From: Clostridium sp. CAG:354_28_25
Lineage (GTDB): Bacteria > Bacillota > Clostridia > TANB77 > CAG-508
Length of the DNA: 64,000 bases
Direction: 5' to 3'
Assembly: GCA_001915925.1 (NCBI GenBank)
Contig: MNRL01000016.1
Location: forward strand, 1 to 64,000
A program made the position numbers and the translations under genes. Every line of letters starts with the position of its first letter. Positions within the stretch are counted from its first letter, which is position 1. The notes beneath the pieces are model-generated. The model did no database searches, was not told the origin of the DNA, and saw nothing but the letters and a program-made list of their open reading frames with translations. This document shows, one piece after another, positions 61,183-64,000 of this stretch.

Positions 61183-61998
61183 TCACCTTTTCCGAACCTC
61201 TATTGTAAAGCCAGGCTTGTTAAAATTTTTTATAAACCAATCTCTAAAACCACCAAAAGAGGAATTATAAGGAGTGTCTTCTAATTCATATCCACTTACA
61301 TGAGCAAATTCTTTTGCAAGCTCCAAAGAGTTTGGTGGTAAAAAATCGGTGTATTTCCAATAAATTACTTCTCCTTGAGAATGAAAACACAAACATAAAG
61401 AAAAGTTTTTTAATAAAGCAAAATTATACATAGCTTGTGATTCTGGTTCAGAAAGAGGGGAGTCTCCTGCAAAATCTCTTGGAGCAGGTTTATTATATCC
61501 AAGGTTAGATTTGATTTTTTTTCCTAGTTCCCAATTAGCTGGAAATTGTGAATTTAAATCCACACCATTAATATTAGCTTTCCAACCAGAAGGAAAGGGA
61601 ATATCTGGATAATTTTTTGCAATATTATTTGCAGATATATATACTTCAGAAGTTGGAGAGTAGAAATTATTAACTAGGTTTATCCCATCAGGATTAATCA
61701 TAGGAATTATGTATAAAGAGCAATTTTCATATAAATATTTTGCATCATACCCATAGATTTGCGAATTAGAAACAAAAGCATTACACAGATTTTGAGCGAA
61801 TTTAATTAAAAGAAGAGATGTTATCCACTCAGTAGCATGGATTCCAGCAGTATACAGCACTTCCTTTTTTCCAATACCAAATTTTATACAATATATTTCA
61901 TTATTTAAAATGCTTTTTCCAATAGAAAAAATTTTGAGAAAATTATAATTCTGTCTAAATGTATGAAGCGAATCTTTTAAATATAAATAATCAACCAT
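61183..61998 (-). CDS. M14 zinc carboxypeptidase, 3' end frameshifted
   Basis: The frame gives 271 residues of an M14-family peptidase, like gamma-D-glutamyl-diaminopimelate peptidases. The zinc motif HATE (in AGIHATEWITSLL), the substrate-binding NPDG (MINPDGINL), the third ligand His of CLCFHSQGE and the catalytic Glu of GFTIEV are present. After TIEV the frame reads RKR and stops. Removing one base (61194) restores GKGENPLPLEQFSKIYHDN, the normal family ending, to a stop at 61104. The ATG at 61998 follows AGGTGATTTT. There is no signal peptide, so action is cytoplasmic or non-classical. Confidence 0.82.
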   Translation of the reverse strand: MVDYLYLKDSLHTFRQNYNFLKIFSIGKSILNNEIYCIKFGIGKKEVLYTAGIHATEWITSLLLIKFAQNLCNAFVSNSQIYGYDAKYLYENCSLYIIPMINPDGINLVNNFYSPTSEVYISANNIAKNYPDIPFPSGWKANINGVDLNSQFPANWELGKKIKSNLGYNKPAPRDFAGDSPLSEPESQAMYNFALLKNFSLCLCFHSQGEVIYWKYTDFLPPNSLELAKEFAHVSGYELEDTPYNSSFGGFRDWFIKNFNKPGFTIEVRKR

Positions 61999-62117
61999 AA
62001 AATCACCTAATATATAATATGTAAATAAAAAATAAAGGTTATTGTAATAACAAAGCATTGTAAATAAGATAAAATAATGATAGAATACTGATAATTAATT
62101 GCGAGGAGTGAATTGAT

Positions 62118-62405
62118 ATGATAAATATTAGACCTGTATCAGATTTAAGAAATAAATATCCAGAAATTGAAGAATTAGTTTTAAAAGAAGATGAGGCAGT
62201 TTATTTAACGAAAAATGGATATGGTTCAATGGTAGTAATGAGTTTAAAAAAATATTCAAAATTAATTGAAGATGCTGAATATAATGAATATATCGAAAAA
62301 GAATTAGATGAAGCAGACAAAGAAGCAGAAAATCCTAATACTAAATATTATACACATGAAGAAATGAAAAAAATGGCTAGGAGGATAATTGATGGAGAAA
62401 AGTAG
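62118..62405 (+). CDS. Antitoxin, Phd/YefM type
   Basis: The 95-residue protein resembles Phd/YefM/RelB antitoxins. The N-terminal DNA-binding part holds IRPVSDLRNKYPEIEELV, EAVYLTKNGYGSMVVMSLKKY is the conserved core, and an acidic tail (EADKEAENPN) would bind the toxin. It probably represses its own operon. GCGAGGAGTG precedes the ATG. The toxin gene overlaps its end. Confidence 0.9.
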   Translation: MINIRPVSDLRNKYPEIEELVLKEDEAVYLTKNGYGSMVVMSLKKYSKLIEDAEYNEYIEKELDEADKEAENPNTKYYTHEEMKKMARRIIDGEK

Positions 62406-62706
62406 TTATGTAATAAAATATACTTCAACTTTTATAAATCAGTTTAATTCCATTTTAAAATATTTAGTTAATAAATTGGATAATAAGATTGCAGCAGAAA
62501 AATTATACAATGAAGTAATTAGAGAAATAGAAAAGAGGAGTTCAAATCCAGAAAGTTATGAAAAGTACATAGGAGTTCGTAAAAGGAAAAATATATATTA
62601 TAGAATTTATGTAAAAAACTATACCATTTTCTATGTAGTAAAAGATAATACTATGGAGGTAAGAAGAATTTTATATTCAAAAAGAAATTTAGACAAATTT
62701 ATATAA
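62392..62706 (+). CDS. RelE/ParE-type toxin
   Basis: The 104-residue protein is a RelE/ParE superfamily toxin: YVIKYTSTFINQFNSILKYL, then ERSSNPES-like sequence and YRIYVKNYTIFYVVKDNTMEVRRILYSKRN (in parts). Whether it cleaves mRNA (RelE) or poisons gyrase (ParE) cannot be told. The ATG at 62392 follows AGGAGG within the antitoxin gene, overlapping it by 14 bases, which is typical of type II pairs. Confidence 0.9.
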   Translation: MEKSSYVIKYTSTFINQFNSILKYLVNKLDNKIAAEKLYNEVIREIEKRSSNPESYEKYIGVRKRKNIYYRIYVKNYTIFYVVKDNTMEVRRILYSKRNLDKFI

Positions 62707-62752
62707 AGAATCAATAATTAAAAATTAATGTTAATATTGAGGAGGAATAAGT

Positions 62753-63265
62753 ATGAAGATATTAGGAAAAAATAGTTTATCAGCAGGAGTAAAAGTTGGA
62801 CTTAAAGTAGTTTTGGCAATAGTAATAATTTTAGAGATTGCCTTAATTGCTTTTTCAATTATTACCAAGGCCAATATTATAGAAGAACCAAAAAACATAA
62901 TATTATATTTATTCATGGTAACTGCAATACCAGCAGTAATAGTGGTTTATAATTTTATAAAAATATTTAAAACATTTGAGGAAGAAGATGCTTTTAATAA
63001 GAAGAACATTAAAAGATTAAAAATTATATGGGCATCATTTATTATTGCAGGAGTTTTATTTATAGCAATATCTTTATTATTTAAATTTTTAATAGGAAAT
63101 GATTTATTGGAAGATTTATATATAAGAACATATGCTCAGCTTTCTAGTATGTTTATAGCATTTATTGGTTTAATATTTGTTGTACTAGGAATAGGAATTA
63201 TTATGCTTTTAGAAATTTATAAAGAAGCAATAAGACATAAAGAAGAGAATGATTTAACAATTTAA
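62753..63265 (+). CDS. DUF2975 membrane protein
   Basis: The 170-residue protein has four membrane helices (about 13-35, 45-65, 85-110 and 125-155) and matches the DUF2975 pattern, including FEEEDAFNKKNIKRLK between helices 2 and 3. DUF2975 genes are commonly paired with a small Xre-type regulator, as here. The function is unknown, possibly a membrane sensor that controls the regulator. GGAGG precedes the ATG. Confidence 0.85.
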   Translation: MKILGKNSLSAGVKVGLKVVLAIVIILEIALIAFSIITKANIIEEPKNIILYLFMVTAIPAVIVVYNFIKIFKTFEEEDAFNKKNIKRLKIIWASFIIAGVLFIAISLLFKFLIGNDLLEDLYIRTYAQLSSMFIAFIGLIFVVLGIGIIMLLEIYKEAIRHKEENDLTI

Positions 63266-63279
63266 AGGACGGTGATAAG

Positions 63280-63489
63280 ATGTCTATAATAGTAAATTTA
63301 GACGTAGTTATGGCAAAAAGAAAAATGCCATCAAATGAACTTGCAGAAAAAATAGGAATTACACCTGCTAATTTATCAATACTAAAAACAAATAAAGGAA
63401 AAGCAATTAGGTTTTCAACATTAAATAAATTATGCGAAGTATTAAATTGTGAACCAGGCGATATATTAGAATACAAAAAGGACGAATAA
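63280..63489 (+). CDS. Xre-family regulator, YozG type
   Basis: This 69-residue helix-turn-helix protein is almost entirely DNA-binding domain: IVNLDVVMAKRKMPSNELAEKIG, TPANLSILKTNKGKAIRFSTL and CEVLNCEPGDILEY. It belongs to the short Xre group found next to DUF2975 proteins. It starts 14 bases after that gene behind AAGGACGGTGA. It probably controls its own operon. Confidence 0.92.
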   Translation: MSIIVNLDVVMAKRKMPSNELAEKIGITPANLSILKTNKGKAIRFSTLNKLCEVLNCEPGDILEYKKDE

Positions 63490-63491
63490 TA

Positions 63492-63519
63492 TTGCAAAAA
63501 AGAAATTGTGTGATATAAT
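63492..63519 (+). promoter_or_regulatory. SigA promoter for ruvA, extended -10
   Basis: TTGCAA (63492-63497), 16 bases, TATAAT (63514-63519) with a TGn extension directly before it. Confidence 0.65.
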
Positions 63520-63555
63520 ACCAAAGGAGAAAATTTGTTTGCAAAGGAGAAAGAT

Positions 63556-64000
63556 ATGTTTTCATATATAAAAGGAACTTTAGAAGTAAAATCATTAAAT
63601 TATATAGTTGTAGATGTAAATGGTATAGGTTTTAAAATATTTATGTCACAATCAGCTATACAAAGTTTAGAAGAAACAGGTACAACTGTAAAAATACATA
63701 CATATATGAATGTAAAAGAAGATGAATTAAGTCTTTATGGTTTTATAACAAACGAAGAATTAAGAATGTTCGAGTTATTAATAGGGGTAAGTGGAGTAGG
63801 TGCAAAATCTGCAATAACAATGTTATCTTCAATTACACCATCTAAATTTGCATTAGCAGTAATTTCTAATGATGTAAAGACTTTAACAAAAGTGCCAGGA
63901 ATAGGAACAAAATCAGCTCAAAGAATAATCCTAGAGTTAAAAGATAAATTAAAGACAGAAGATGCTATTAAATCAAATGATATAGAAGTACCAACAAATA
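63556..64000 (+). CDS. ruvA: RuvA, Holliday junction DNA-binding subunit (5' part)
   Basis: The frame is open to the window edge and gives 148 residues of RuvA. The N-terminal OB domain starts MFSYIKGTLEVKSLNYIVVD. The two helix-hairpin-helix motifs are visible as LIGVSGVGAKSAITMLS and LTKVPGIGTKSAQRIILELK. RuvA binds Holliday junctions and loads the RuvB motor for branch migration. AAAGGAG lies seven bases before the ATG. The C-terminal RuvB-binding domain is outside the window; ruvB would be expected next. Confidence 0.96.
   Translation, partial: MFSYIKGTLEVKSLNYIVVDVNGIGFKIFMSQSAIQSLEETGTTVKIHTYMNVKEDELSLYGFITNEELRMFELLIGVSGVGAKSAITMLSSITPSKFALAVISNDVKTLTKVPGIGTKSAQRIILELKDKLKTEDAIKSNDIEVPTN

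Overview
The window comes from an AT-rich, spore-forming Firmicute of the class Clostridia. Sporulation genes are scattered through it: an alpha/beta SASP, SpoIVB, SpoVG, YyaC, SpoIVFA/SpoIVFB and Spo0A. Shine-Dalgarno sequences are strong, A+T dominates the codons, and consensus SigA promoters (TTGACA/TATAAT types) are common. I see no rRNA, tRNA, CRISPR array, prophage or intact IS element. Assignment below class level is not supported by what I can see.

The most unusual region is 1.6-13.3 kb. It is a Tad/Flp-pilus-like machine: a CpaB-like SAF protein, two MinD/CpaE-like proteins with broken Walker A motifs, a CpaF/TadA-type secretion ATPase and one 690-residue protein that looks like TadB and TadC fused. 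These are followed by six small membrane-anchored proteins, then a large one with a single N-terminal membrane helix. Four of the small proteins begin with the same signature, MENA-x-x-AL-x-x-AG, and have no visible prepilin-peptidase leader. The last two genes are separated by a terminator and a perfect 22-bp hairpin. I read this as a divergent Tad-derived pilus or secretion system with leaderless pilin-like subunits.

13.4-25 kb holds spoIVB facing murC, whose stop codons share one palindrome, and spoVG with a textbook SigH promoter. It also holds an AIM24 protein, an M23 endopeptidase with a non-standard start codon, adhE and aspS. The aspS leader is a T-box whose specifier looks like Asn, and gatCAB is divergent from it, which suggests tRNA-dependent Asn (and Gln) formation. 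28.8-41 kb carries small proteins, rpsT, a two-gene membrane operon of unknown function and rpiB. It continues with a TagO/WecA-type transferase fused to a rubredoxin domain, a free rubredoxin, hslO, the yyaC and spoIVFA-spoIVFB sporulation genes, and an OmpR-type two-component system.

41-50 kb holds a sortase and a surface protein ending in LPKTG with no membrane tail, then a WG-repeat protein, a Met-gamma-lyase-family enzyme, a flavoprotein, YigZ and spo0A. 49.7-64 kb is more accessory. It has a beta-CASP-like MBL protein, a decayed EamA transporter, a divergent pair of orphan genes under a symmetric promoter and a P-type ATPase. Further on are NatAB-like and YtrA-type ABC operons, a frameshifted M14 carboxypeptidase, a toxin-antitoxin pair, a DUF2975/Xre pair and the start of ruvA. 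Six copies of a palindromic GGGATTT...GGGGACGTTCC...AAATCCC repeat sit between genes, mostly at gene 3' ends.
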